The notes beneath the pieces are model-generated. The model was not told the origin of the DNA. It made no database searches and saw only the letters and a program-made list of their open reading frames with translations. The position numbers and the translations under genes are program-made. DNA of 8,898 nt from UBA5070 sp035352895 (GTDB lineage: Bacteria > Fibrobacterota > Fibrobacteria > UBA5070): NCBI GenBank assembly GCA_035352895.1, contig DAOPYN010000107.1, forward strand, positions 1 through 8,898, given 5' to 3'. Below, one piece after another: positions 1 through 6,448 of this stretch (within the stretch, counting starts at the first letter, position 1; each line of letters starts with the position of its first letter).

Positions 1-286
1 AGAGCTGTCCCACTTCCACGGCGCATTCGGTTCCCGAGCAGGCGCCGGATTTCTGGAAGCCCTGTTCGGCCAGGATCTTGTCCATCTGGGAGCGTTCCAT
101 CACGCGAACCTCGCCGGAACCTTGGAGTTCGGCGGCCAGCGCCTCGGAAAGGATCAGCGCCTCGTCGGGCCCCACCTGCCTCGCTTCCAGCGGCATGACG
201 GCCACCAGCGGGGATTTTCCGGAACTTTGCATCTGCGCGGGGGCGGTCGCGAGCGACAGGCCCAAGGACAACAGGAAATGGATCAC
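1..286 (-). CDS. CsgG-like exported protein, N-terminal part (cut by window edge)
   Basis: Reading leftward from a GTG at 286, 95 complete codons are visible before the window ends. Residues 1-17 look like a signal peptide: a short start, a leucine-rich core, and an A-P-A cleavage site before Q18. From about residue 26 the pattern is that of CsgG/FlgO/LpoB-like outer-membrane-associated proteins: a first strand VAVMPLEA, a helix with SEALAAEL, then VRVMERSQMDKILAEQGF (about 60-77), and a Cys-x4-Cys segment, C83-SGTE-C88, followed by AVEVGQL. The start is supported by AAAGGAGG seven bases upstream. It lies 96 nt downstream of pgsA on the same strand, so it may be read from that operon or from its own promoter. 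The exact role (secretion pore, lipoprotein partner or adhesin assembly) cannot be told from this fragment. The family call is by pattern recognition only. Confidence 0.78.
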   Translation of the reverse strand, partial: MIHFLLSLGLSLATAPAQMQSSGKSPLVAVMPLEARQVGPDEALILSEALAAELQGSGEVRVMERSQMDKILAEQGFQKSGACSGTECAVEVGQL

Positions 287-293
287 GCCGCAG

Positions 294-301
294 CCTCCTT
301 T
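294..301 (-). promoter_or_regulatory. Ribosome binding site of the CsgG-like gene
   Basis: On the minus strand this reads AAAGGAGG, a near-perfect Shine-Dalgarno, with 7 nt to the GTG at 286. It decides the start codon: no in-frame ATG precedes the signal peptide core. A weak -10-like TAGGAT lies about 20 nt further upstream, but no convincing -35 accompanies it. Confidence 0.75.
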
Positions 302-357
302 GGCGACTGCGAGATCCTACCACACTCGTCGGGGCCTTGCGAGGGCTCGGCGAGTTT

Positions 358-373
358 CCGCACCAAGGCGCGG
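358..373 (-). other. Small hairpin just after the pgsA stop
   Basis: The minus-strand sequence CCGCGCCTTGGTGCGG can fold into a six-pair stem (one G-U pair) closed by a CUUG tetraloop. It starts 9 nt after the pgsA stop codon. There is no U-tract after it, so it is not a classical intrinsic terminator. It could mark a transcript 3' end or partly separate pgsA from the CsgG-like gene. It may also be chance in GC-rich DNA. Confidence 0.25.
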
Positions 374-382
374 GAGAGGAAA

Positions 383-1558
383 TCAGATGTGCTTGGAGAG
401 GATCTTCCGCGAGGCGTAGAGGTATTCGAGACCCGACAGGGCGGTCACACCCGCCACCACCCACATCAGGATCGGCGGGGCGATCTTGAAGAACAGGGCC
501 CACCAGGTCAAGCTCACGTGCAGGTCGCGCAGGATGCCGTCGAAGCATCCGAAGGCGAGGATGGCGATGATCACCCCGATCTGGATGCCCGTCTTCCACT
601 TGCCGGATTTGCGGGCCGCGATCACCTCGCCCTCTCCCGCGGCCAACGTGCGGAGGGTCTCCACGGCGCTCTCGCGGTAGAAGATGATGGCCAGAGTCGA
701 CACCGAGGCCCATCCCGATCCCAGGAAGCACAGGAACGTGGTGAAGGTGGTGATCTTGTCCGACCACGGATCCAGGTACTTGCCCAGGGTGGTGACCTCG
801 CCCCACTTGCGGGCCAGATGTCCGTCCAGCCAGTCGGAAATGGCCGAGGAGATGGCGATCAGGAGCGCCAGCGCCTGGAACACCAGGTGGTTGTTGGTGA
901 AGTCGCTGTCGCCGTCGTAGAAGAACACGGCGATGAACACGGGAGCCAGCACGATCCGCGAGAGGGTGATCTGGGTGGCCACCGTCATGCGAGAGCGTGC
1001 CAAGGGGTGGCGGAAATGCTTGACCAGCCACACCACGGAGCCGACCAGGCAAAGGACGATGGTCGCTCCGGCGGCCACGGTGGCGTAGGGCTGGAGCTCC
1101 AGGGTCTGGAGGAGGATGGTGGCGTACACCGACCAGTGCGCGAAGTACTGCCACACGTCGCGCCGCACCGGCGGAAGCCTGGCCCGCTCGCGCCCCAGGA
1201 TCAAGACGAATCCTGTCAGATAGCGCAGGAAGAGGACACCCGCCACCACGGAAAGCAGGACGGGGAAGGGTTCCCATTCGTCGCCCCAGAGGCGCTGCGC
1301 CAGGAACCACACGGCCACCAGGAGGAAGATCCTCTCGAAGGACCCCGCCCAGATCTGGAGCTTTTCCTCCTCGCGCCACCGCCGGTCGATCCATCCCAGG
1401 ATCCCGCCTCCCAAGAACAGGATTCCCAGCAGTCCCACCGCCTCGTAGTCGCCGTGGAAGGGGATCAGGATCAGCACCGGGATCCACAGGGCGAACAGGG
1501 CCGTCTGGACCCATGCGAACCACCGGGGGCGGGGCGAATGTGTGTCGGAATCTGTCAT
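383..1558 (-). CDS. pgsA: CDP-alcohol phosphatidyltransferase, PgsA-like, with long N-terminal membrane extension
   Basis: A 391-residue integral membrane enzyme, probably CDP-diacylglycerol-glycerol-3-phosphate 3-phosphatidyltransferase, which makes phosphatidylglycerophosphate on the way to phosphatidylglycerol and cardiolipin. The full family motif is present: D242-x2-D245-G-x2-A249-R250-x8-G259-x3-D263-x3-D267. These aspartates bind metal and carry catalysis in the family. Downstream R295-E296 and the A-x3-GKWKT segment (about 315-323) are typical of PgsA rather than of phosphatidylserine or inositol synthases. Usual PgsA proteins are about 180-200 residues and match residues about 190-391 here. 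Residues 13-180 add roughly five further hydrophobic segments. The ATG at 1558 overlaps the recN stop as ATGA, and GGGAGA six bases upstream serves as ribosome site, so translation is probably coupled to recN. The substrate cannot be fixed by motif alone; another CDP-alcohol transferase is possible. Confidence 0.88.
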   Translation of the reverse strand: MTDSDTHSPRPRWFAWVQTALFALWIPVLILIPFHGDYEAVGLLGILFLGGGILGWIDRRWREEEKLQIWAGSFERIFLLVAVWFLAQRLWGDEWEPFPVLLSVVAGVLFLRYLTGFVLILGRERARLPPVRRDVWQYFAHWSVYATILLQTLELQPYATVAAGATIVLCLVGSVVWLVKHFRHPLARSRMTVATQITLSRIVLAPVFIAVFFYDGDSDFTNNHLVFQALALLIAISSAISDWLDGHLARKWGEVTTLGKYLDPWSDKITTFTTFLCFLGSGWASVSTLAIIFYRESAVETLRTLAAGEGEVIAARKSGKWKTGIQIGVIIAILAFGCFDGILRDLHVSLTWWALFFKIAPPILMWVVAGVTALSGLEYLYASRKILSKHI

Positions 1559-3216
1559 GGGGCGTCTCCCAGGAGCGAAAGGGCGTGGGCGCGGACCACC
1601 GGGTCGTCCGGCTTGCCCAGCATGCGGCACAGCTCGTCCACGCGCTGTTCGCCCGAGAGGTTGCGGACCTGCGAACGGGTGCGGCCGTCCTGCACGGACT
1701 TGGCGATGGACAGGTGCTGGTCGGCGAGTGCCGCCACCTGGTGCAGGTGGGTGATGGCAACCACCTGGCGATCGATCGCGAGCTCCCGCAGGGACCTTCC
1801 CACCTGGTGGGCCACCGTGCCGGACAGGCCCGCGTCCACCTCGTCGAACACCAGAAGCGGCACCGGGTCCACCGCGGACAAGCGCGATTCGATGGCCAGC
1901 ATGATCCGCGAGGCCTCGCCGCCGGAGGCGACCTCGGTGAGTTCCCGCCAGCCTTCGCCGGGATTGGGGGACAGCTCGAACACTGCCCGGAGGGATCCCT
2001 CCGGACCCGGCTCGGGGAGCTCCTCCAGCCGCGTGCGGAAGGCGGCTCCCTCCATGCCCAGTTCCTGCAGGCGCGAGGAGATGTCGGTATCCAGGGTGGT
2101 GGCCGCGCGGCGCTGCTGGACGGACAATTGCTGGGACAGCTCGCGGGCGGCGGCCAGGGCCTGGTCGGAAGCGCGTTGGCGCAGTGCGATCTCGCCGGAC
2201 GCGTCGTCGGCGAGCCGAAGCTGGGCCTCCAGGCGGTCGCGCAAGGCGACGAGTCCCGCATGGTCCAGGCGGTGGCGCGCCTTGAGCTTCTGGATCCGGG
2301 CCAGCCTTCCGTTCAGGCGATCCACTTCGGCGGGGTCGGCCGCCTCGGGGACGTCGTATGCGGAAAGGGACTGGGAGATCTCGGCCAGATGGACGCGCGC
2401 CTCGCGCAGGTGTTCTTCCAGGACGGACTGGGTCTCGTCGGTCTGGGCGATCTTGGAAAGGGCCTTGGCCAGCACCGCAAGTTGGCGCTCCAGGGCTCCG
2501 GAATCGTCCAGGGCCGACCTCGACTGCTCCACCCATTGGGTGATCTGTCCGGCCTGGGAGAGGATCTTGATGCGCCGTTCCAGTTCGTCTTCCTCGCTTG
2601 CCACCAGATGGGCCTCGACGAGTTCCCGGTGCTGGAATTCCAGGAATTCCCGGTTGCGCTCGGCTTCCTGGGCGGCGCGTTCCATCGCCCGCACCTCCTC
2701 GCGCAGGCGCTTCCATTCGGAGACGGCCTGGCGAACCTTGGCGGCGAGCTCGCCCGCTCGGGCCAGTTCGGAAAGCAGGGCGGCGTGGTCGTTCACCGAA
2801 AGCAGGCGCTGTTGGGCATGCTGGCCGTGCAGGTCGAACAACCTCCCGGATACCAGGACGAGGTCCTTCAGGGAGGCCGAGACGCCTCCGATGCGGATGC
2901 GGGAGCGGCCGTTGGATTGGATCTCGCGGCTCACCAGAAGCTCGCCTTCGTCCGGTTCGGCACCGATCTCTTCCAGGATGGATTTGAGGCGGGGATCGGA
3001 GGAGCCCAGACGAAAGCGTGCCTGCACCAGGGCGCGTTCCGAGCCGCGGCGCACCAGTTCGGTTTCCGCGCGGGCGCCTTGCAGCAGGCGCAAGGCGGAG
3101 AGGAAGACGGATTTCCCCGCTCCGGTTTCGCCCGTGAGGCAGTTGAGACCCGGGCCGAATTCGGCCCTGGCCTGGGAGAAGATCGCGAGATCCCGGATTT
3201 CCAACTCCAGCAGCAT
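1555..3216 (-). CDS. recN: DNA repair protein RecN
   Basis: A 553-residue SMC-like ATPase that acts early in recombinational repair of double-strand breaks by tethering DNA ends; the length equals that of E. coli RecN. Walker A is GETGAGKS at 29-36. The ABC signature VASGGEASR is near 429-437, Walker B LLVFDEVDAG near 454-463, and the switch histidine lies in THLHQVAALAD near 489-499. Between them, residues about 150-370 are rich in Glu, Arg, Leu and Ala, as expected for the two antiparallel coiled-coil arms. The start MLLELEIRDLAI matches the usual RecN N-terminus, so the ATG at 3216 is firm. No Shine-Dalgarno precedes it (only GAG very close), which suggests a leaderless or very short-leader transcript. 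A probable LexA box touches the start codon, fitting the SOS control of recN seen in many bacteria. The stop overlaps the pgsA start by four bases. Confidence 0.97.
   Translation of the reverse strand: MLLELEIRDLAIFSQARAEFGPGLNCLTGETGAGKSVFLSALRLLQGARAETELVRRGSERALVQARFRLGSSDPRLKSILEEIGAEPDEGELLVSREIQSNGRSRIRIGGVSASLKDLVLVSGRLFDLHGQHAQQRLLSVNDHAALLSELARAGELAAKVRQAVSEWKRLREEVRAMERAAQEAERNREFLEFQHRELVEAHLVASEEDELERRIKILSQAGQITQWVEQSRSALDDSGALERQLAVLAKALSKIAQTDETQSVLEEHLREARVHLAEISQSLSAYDVPEAADPAEVDRLNGRLARIQKLKARHRLDHAGLVALRDRLEAQLRLADDASGEIALRQRASDQALAAARELSQQLSVQQRRAATTLDTDISSRLQELGMEGAAFRTRLEELPEPGPEGSLRAVFELSPNPGEGWRELTEVASGGEASRIMLAIESRLSAVDPVPLLVFDEVDAGLSGTVAHQVGRSLRELAIDRQVVAITHLHQVAALADQHLSIAKSVQDGRTRSQVRNLSGEQRVDELCRMLGKPDDPVVRAHALSLLGDAP
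1565..1570 (-). promoter_or_regulatory. Ribosome binding site of pgsA inside the recN 3' end
   Basis: The minus strand reads GGGAGA followed by six bases (CGCCCC) and then the pgsA ATG. It sits within the last recN codons, so ribosomes finishing recN uncover it. This supports the ATG at 1558 over any start further upstream in the long open frame. Confidence 0.6.
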
Positions 3217-3231
3217 TGCTCAAATGTGCAA
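3216..3231. promoter_or_regulatory. Probable LexA operator (SOS box) at the recN start
   Basis: The plus strand reads TTGCTCAAATGTGCAA, an imperfect palindrome in which six of eight base pairs are symmetric. Its core at 3217-3230 fits TGC-N-C-N4-GTGCA at every fixed position; that is the LexA recognition motif I recall as reported for Fibrobacter succinogenes. The core ends one base before the recN ATG, which fits repression by blocking the start of transcription or early elongation. It is also 105 bp upstream of the divergent kinase gene. By eye I found no second match elsewhere in the window. The palindrome and its match are seen directly; binding by LexA is inferred. Confidence 0.7.
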
Positions 3232-3295
3232 AAAACCCGGGCGATCGACGAAGGTCCCGATTCCCCTGGGCCCACAGGCGCCTGCCATGGACGGC

Positions 3296-3325
3296 TTGCC
3301 GCCAGGGTCGCCCGAATGGGACAAT
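3296..3325 (+). promoter_or_regulatory. Possible promoter of the kinase gene
   Basis: TTGCCG (3296-3301) and GACAAT (3320-3325) each match four of six bases of the sigma-70 -35 and -10 hexamers, with an 18-bp spacer. A transcript would begin around 3331-3336, at or just before the ATG at 3336. That would explain why this gene has no visible Shine-Dalgarno. The match is weak and could be chance. Confidence 0.25.
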
Positions 3326-3335
3326 CGGCCCAACC

Positions 3336-4547
3336 ATGAACAACTCCCTGGCATCCAATGGTGCTTCGCCCTCGGCCTTTCCGTTGGTGCTGATCGTCGA
3401 CGACGAGGAGGATATCGTCCTGATCCTGCGTCGCTGGCTGGAACGCGAAGGCTACGTATGCCGTTCATGCGGAAGCGGCGACGAGGCGCTGTCCATCCTG
3501 GAGCGCGAGGACATCGGGATCGTGGTCACCGATTGGCACATCCTGGGCATGGACGGCATCCAGCTCACCCGCACGATCCGCGCCCGGCACAAGGCGGGCA
3601 AGCCCTACGTGGTGCTCACCACCGGGGACGCTTCCATGGCCGTGGTGCAGCGGGCCTTCGATGCGGGGGTGGACGACTTCATCCGAAAGCCCATCGAGGG
3701 CGCCGAGATCGTGTCCAGGTTCCACGCGGCCCGACGCGTGCTGGAACTTGAGGAGCGTCTGGCCCACGAGGCCCGCATGGAGGCCGAGCGCGGCCTGCAC
3801 CGCGGTGTGGTCCGGGAATTGTCCGAAGTGGTGGCCACCCTGGCCCACGATCTGCGCACTCCGTTGGGCACCATGCGCATGACCGCCCGGTCCTTGCGCA
3901 TGCGCGTGGACGACCAGGCCTCCGAACTGGTCAAGTTGACCGACCGCATGGAGCGGATCTCCGCGCAGATGTCGGAGACCCTGGACGACGTCCTGGCCGC
4001 CTTCGTGCGCGACGACGGAACCTCCGAGACGTGGACGGAATTCGACCTCGCCCAGGAGGTCTCCCGCGCCCTGGAGATGCTGGACGTGGCCATCCCCGAT
4101 TCCGTGCGGATGGAGGTGGATACCACCGCTTTTCCCATGACCGGCAACCCCTTCGGCATGCGCAGGCTGGTGCTAAACCTGGCCAACAACGCCCTGCGCC
4201 ACGCCCAACCCTCGTGCATCGCCGTGAACTTCCACACCGATGGCGATGGCCAGTGGGGTTGGCTGGAGGTCACCGACGACGGAGTGGGCATCTCTCCCGA
4301 CCTCCTGCCGAACCTGGGGGAGCCGTTGCGGCTCACATCCTCGTCCGTGCGCAAGGAGTTCTTCGTGCGAGGGAACGGCCTGGGACTGACCATCTGCCGA
4401 CGCATCTGCGCCTGCCACGGCGGCCGCATGGTGATCGCCAGCGGCCGGGACCGGGGCACCCGCATCCGTGTATGGTTCCGGATGCACGAAACAGGTCCCG
4501 TGCCCGATGCCGAGTTCGCACCACTGGAAACGGAGGTGCTGGATTGA
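3336..4547 (+). CDS. Receiver-first hybrid histidine kinase (soluble)
   Basis: A 403-residue cytoplasmic two-component protein. Residues about 16-130 are a receiver domain: acidic pocket D22-D23, phospho-acceptor D66 in TDWHILGMDG, T95/T96, and K118 in RKP. A helical linker rich in Glu, Arg and Ala (about 133-160) leads to a HisKA dimerisation domain with H171 in LAHDLRTPL. The ATPase domain follows: N-box N281-LANN, G1 box DDGVG at 314-318, and G2 box GNGLG at 346-350. All key residues for autophosphorylation are intact. There is no membrane segment or sensor domain, so input probably arrives through the N-terminal receiver or a partner protein. The ATG at 3336 is the first sensible start; nothing upstream in frame looks like protein, and no ribosome site is visible. 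The next gene overlaps its stop and encodes another receiver, the likely phosphotransfer partner. Confidence 0.93.
   Translation: MNNSLASNGASPSAFPLVLIVDDEEDIVLILRRWLEREGYVCRSCGSGDEALSILEREDIGIVVTDWHILGMDGIQLTRTIRARHKAGKPYVVLTTGDASMAVVQRAFDAGVDDFIRKPIEGAEIVSRFHAARRVLELEERLAHEARMEAERGLHRGVVRELSEVVATLAHDLRTPLGTMRMTARSLRMRVDDQASELVKLTDRMERISAQMSETLDDVLAAFVRDDGTSETWTEFDLAQEVSRALEMLDVAIPDSVRMEVDTTAFPMTGNPFGMRRLVLNLANNALRHAQPSCIAVNFHTDGDGQWGWLEVTDDGVGISPDLLPNLGEPLRLTSSSVRKEFFVRGNGLGLTICRRICACHGGRMVIASGRDRGTRIRVWFRMHETGPVPDAEFAPLETEVLD
4532..4537 (+). promoter_or_regulatory. Ribosome binding site deciding a TTG start
   Basis: GGAGGT lies inside the last kinase codons, six bases before TTG at 4544. 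That TTG shares two bases with the kinase stop TGA (4545-4547). The alternative GTG at 4556 has AGGAGG only three bases upstream, which is too close. The spacing therefore favours TTG, though both signals are real in sequence. Confidence 0.6.
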
Positions 4548-6367
4548 GGAGGCAGGTGATCCTGGTGGTGGACGACAACGCGGACTTCCTGGAAAGCGTG
4601 GCCACCGTCTTTTGGGACGCGGGCTACCAGGTGTGCCAAGCGCACAATTCCCGGGAAGCCCTGGAGGTCGCCGCCAGGACGCGTCCGGACCTTTGCGTGG
4701 TGGATGTGGCCATGCCGGGCGCGGACGGCATCCAATTGATCAAGTTCTTCCGCAGCCGCCACATCTACCGCCAGATCCCCATGGTCCTCCTCACCGCCGG
4801 CGTGCGCCGCGATTCCCTGGCCGAGGCCCTGGATCTGGGCGTGAAGGACGTGTTCCTGAAGTCCAAGTTCACCGCCGAGGATCTGGTGGAGCGGGTGGCC
4901 CTGCGCCTGGCCGAACCTCGCGAACTGATCCGCAGCCCGGATCTGGTGGAGAGACCCTCCGCCTTCCGCGAACTGGCTCCCAAGGAGCTCAACCAGGCGC
5001 CCCCCATCCTGCCCACCGAGTTCCTTCCCAACGAGGTCCGGACCAACCCCGTCCCGGCTCCCTCGACGTCCGCATCGCCCAGTACCATGGCGCCCATCTC
5101 CGCTGCGGTTCCCGGACCGCCCCCCCGCAAACCCTCGGAGGAATCGTCCAAGGGAGCCTCGAGCCAGATGTCCGCTTCCGGACGCACCGAGGTGGTGGGG
5201 CGGCGCTCGGTCTCCTGGGAGCTGGCCGAGGCCATCCAACGGCTCAAGGTGATCCCCAAGGTCCGTACCGATCTCCTGCAGATCGCCGGACAGGCCCAAT
5301 CCAGCCTGGCGGGGATCGAAGGGGTGGCCCGCAACGACCCGGTCCTTTCCCTTCGCCTGATCAGCGTGGCCAATTCGGCGATCTACGCCCGGCCGGCCCC
5401 GGTGTTCGATCTCGGCGAGGCGATCCGCGTGGTGGGATTGGAGGAGGTGGTCCGCATCGTATCCGCTTCGGGGGCGGTCGATCTCGACCAGCTGGACGAC
5501 CTGGTGGTCGGCGATATCCAGTCCCTCTGGCGCCACTGCATCGCCTGCGCCTACTACGCCGAGAGGTTGGCGCCACCCAGCGAGAAGGAGGCCGCCTTCC
5601 TGGGGGGGCTCCTGCACGATCTACCCCTGTTGTTCTGCCTGCAGTACCTGGGAGACGAATGGCTTCCCATCCGGGCGCATTGCCAGGTGAAGGGCATGAG
5701 CCTGCGCGAGGGGCTGTCCACGGCCACCGGATTCCAGATGAACGACATCGGATCGCAGATCCTGTCCACCTTCCGGATCCCTCCGGAACTGGGCGGCCCC
5801 CTCCTGCGGTACTTCGAGCATTTTCTGTCGAACCGTTCGCGCGAACCGGGCCATTTCGCGCGGCGGATCGACCTGGCGCACCACCTCGCGGTCGCCCAGG
5901 GGCGCGCCGGAACGGCCCATGCCGAAGTCCGGTCGCTTTCTCGCGAGGAGCTGGCCACACCCGAAGGGCTGGTGGTCCTGTCGCCCAACGACGGCGGGAG
6001 GCTGCGGTTTCTGGAGGAGCAGGCGGACCTGGCAGGGGATCCCGGTGCGGAATTGCAGCGGCTGCGCCATCCACTGGCGCTGTGGCGGGATCCGTCGTGG
6101 TCGGAGCCCGATCCGGTGGAATCGGTGCTTTCCCTGATGGGCGACTGCGTCTCGGTGACGAAAATCTCCCAGTTGGCCATGAAGGGTGCCTGCCGTCTGG
6201 CCATCTGCGAGCCCGGGTCCGAGGCGTGGCGCCTGCTTCCCGGTCTCGCGCCGGTGGTTGTCCTCCATCGCGCACCGGCCTCCGACGATCCGCTCCCATC
6301 GGGAGTGGAGTCGCTGCAGATGCCGGTCTCCCTGTCGCTCCTGGCCAAGAGGCTGCGGCCGGCCTGA
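4544..6367 (+). CDS. Response regulator with HDOD output domain
   Basis: A 607-residue cytoplasmic regulator (603 if GTG 4556 is used). Residues about 4-122 are a receiver: D10-D11 pocket, phospho-acceptor D54 in VVDVAMPGADG, T84 and K106. A Pro/Ser/Ala-rich linker (about 130-215) follows. HDOD occupies about 228-430: the opening LKVIPKV, the ARNDPVLSLRLISVANSAIY segment (262-281), and GGLLHDLP (354-361). HDOD domains are HD-like folds generally without intact phosphohydrolase sites; they act in signalling, often tied to motility, stress or cyclic-di-GMP circuits. Residues about 508-607 end in a strand-helix pattern resembling a receiver lacking the phospho-acceptor aspartate. The start overlaps the kinase stop, so the two are cotranslated and the kinase is the obvious phosphate donor. 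Only one in-frame stop and 81 nt separate it from the protease gene downstream. What the HDOD domain controls here is unknown. Confidence 0.92.
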   Translation: MRRQVILVVDDNADFLESVATVFWDAGYQVCQAHNSREALEVAARTRPDLCVVDVAMPGADGIQLIKFFRSRHIYRQIPMVLLTAGVRRDSLAEALDLGVKDVFLKSKFTAEDLVERVALRLAEPRELIRSPDLVERPSAFRELAPKELNQAPPILPTEFLPNEVRTNPVPAPSTSASPSTMAPISAAVPGPPPRKPSEESSKGASSQMSASGRTEVVGRRSVSWELAEAIQRLKVIPKVRTDLLQIAGQAQSSLAGIEGVARNDPVLSLRLISVANSAIYARPAPVFDLGEAIRVVGLEEVVRIVSASGAVDLDQLDDLVVGDIQSLWRHCIACAYYAERLAPPSEKEAAFLGGLLHDLPLLFCLQYLGDEWLPIRAHCQVKGMSLREGLSTATGFQMNDIGSQILSTFRIPPELGGPLLRYFEHFLSNRSREPGHFARRIDLAHHLAVAQGRAGTAHAEVRSLSREELATPEGLVVLSPNDGGRLRFLEEQADLAGDPGAELQRLRHPLALWRDPSWSEPDPVESVLSLMGDCVSVTKISQLAMKGACRLAICEPGSEAWRLLPGLAPVVVLHRAPASDDPLPSGVESLQMPVSLSLLAKRLRPA

Positions 6368-6448
6368 TCGCGAAGGTGTAGTTTTGTCGGCTCTCGATCC
6401 GGACCTGCGGAGCGTCGGCGCCTCGCGGAAGTCCTTCCAGGAGCCTGC
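6368..6448 (+). other. Short gap between the HDOD gene and the M16 protease gene
   Basis: These 81 nt hold no convincing promoter or terminator. They happen to lack stop codons in the frame shared by both neighbouring genes, and also lack ATG, GTG or TTG in that frame. The ATG at 6449 is therefore the only start for the protease in its frame. Co-transcription with the signalling pair cannot be excluded. Confidence 0.5.
6439..6443 (+). promoter_or_regulatory. Ribosome binding site of the M16 protease
   Basis: AGGAG with a five-base spacer (CCTGC) before the ATG at 6449. It is the clearest plus-strand ribosome site ahead of a gene that does not overlap its upstream neighbour. Confidence 0.65.

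Noticed and set aside
1559..3358. N-terminal 600 codons of the 991-codon minus-strand frame that ends at the pgsA stop
   Set aside because: This part lies over recN in another frame and is Arg/Gly/Pro-rich noise. The real pgsA begins at ATG 1558, where membrane-protein sequence starts and a ribosome site is present.
122..3751. A 1209-codon open frame on the plus strand covering pgsA, recN and the intergenic gap
   Set aside because: It runs antisense across two well-recognised genes and into the kinase in the wrong frame. Its translation is low-complexity (Arg, Gly, Pro, Ser, His) with no domain. GC-rich third positions suppress stops on the opposite strand.
4880..4949. Direct repeat GATCTGGTGGAG occurring twice in the HDOD gene
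   Set aside because: It encodes DLVE twice with preferred codons and is too short and too constrained by coding to mean anything.
3605..5617. A 670-codon minus-strand open frame
   Set aside because: It is a shadow of the kinase and HDOD genes, with a His/Gly/Asp-rich composition typical of antisense GC-rich frames and no recognisable domain.
4468..6381. A 637-codon plus-strand open frame over the HDOD gene
   Set aside because: It is in the wrong frame relative to the clear receiver-HDOD protein, Gly/Arg/Pro-rich, and without a motif.
6352..6385. Possible terminator after the HDOD gene (AGGC/GCCT hairpin, then TTTT)
   Set aside because: The stem is only four pairs outside an internal palindrome, and the T-run lies about 15 nt beyond it, so it does not form a proper intrinsic terminator.
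6428..6438. Small inverted repeat GGAAG-TC-CTTCC before the M16 gene
   Set aside because: The two-base loop cannot form a hairpin and it overlaps the approach to the ribosome site; it is probably chance.
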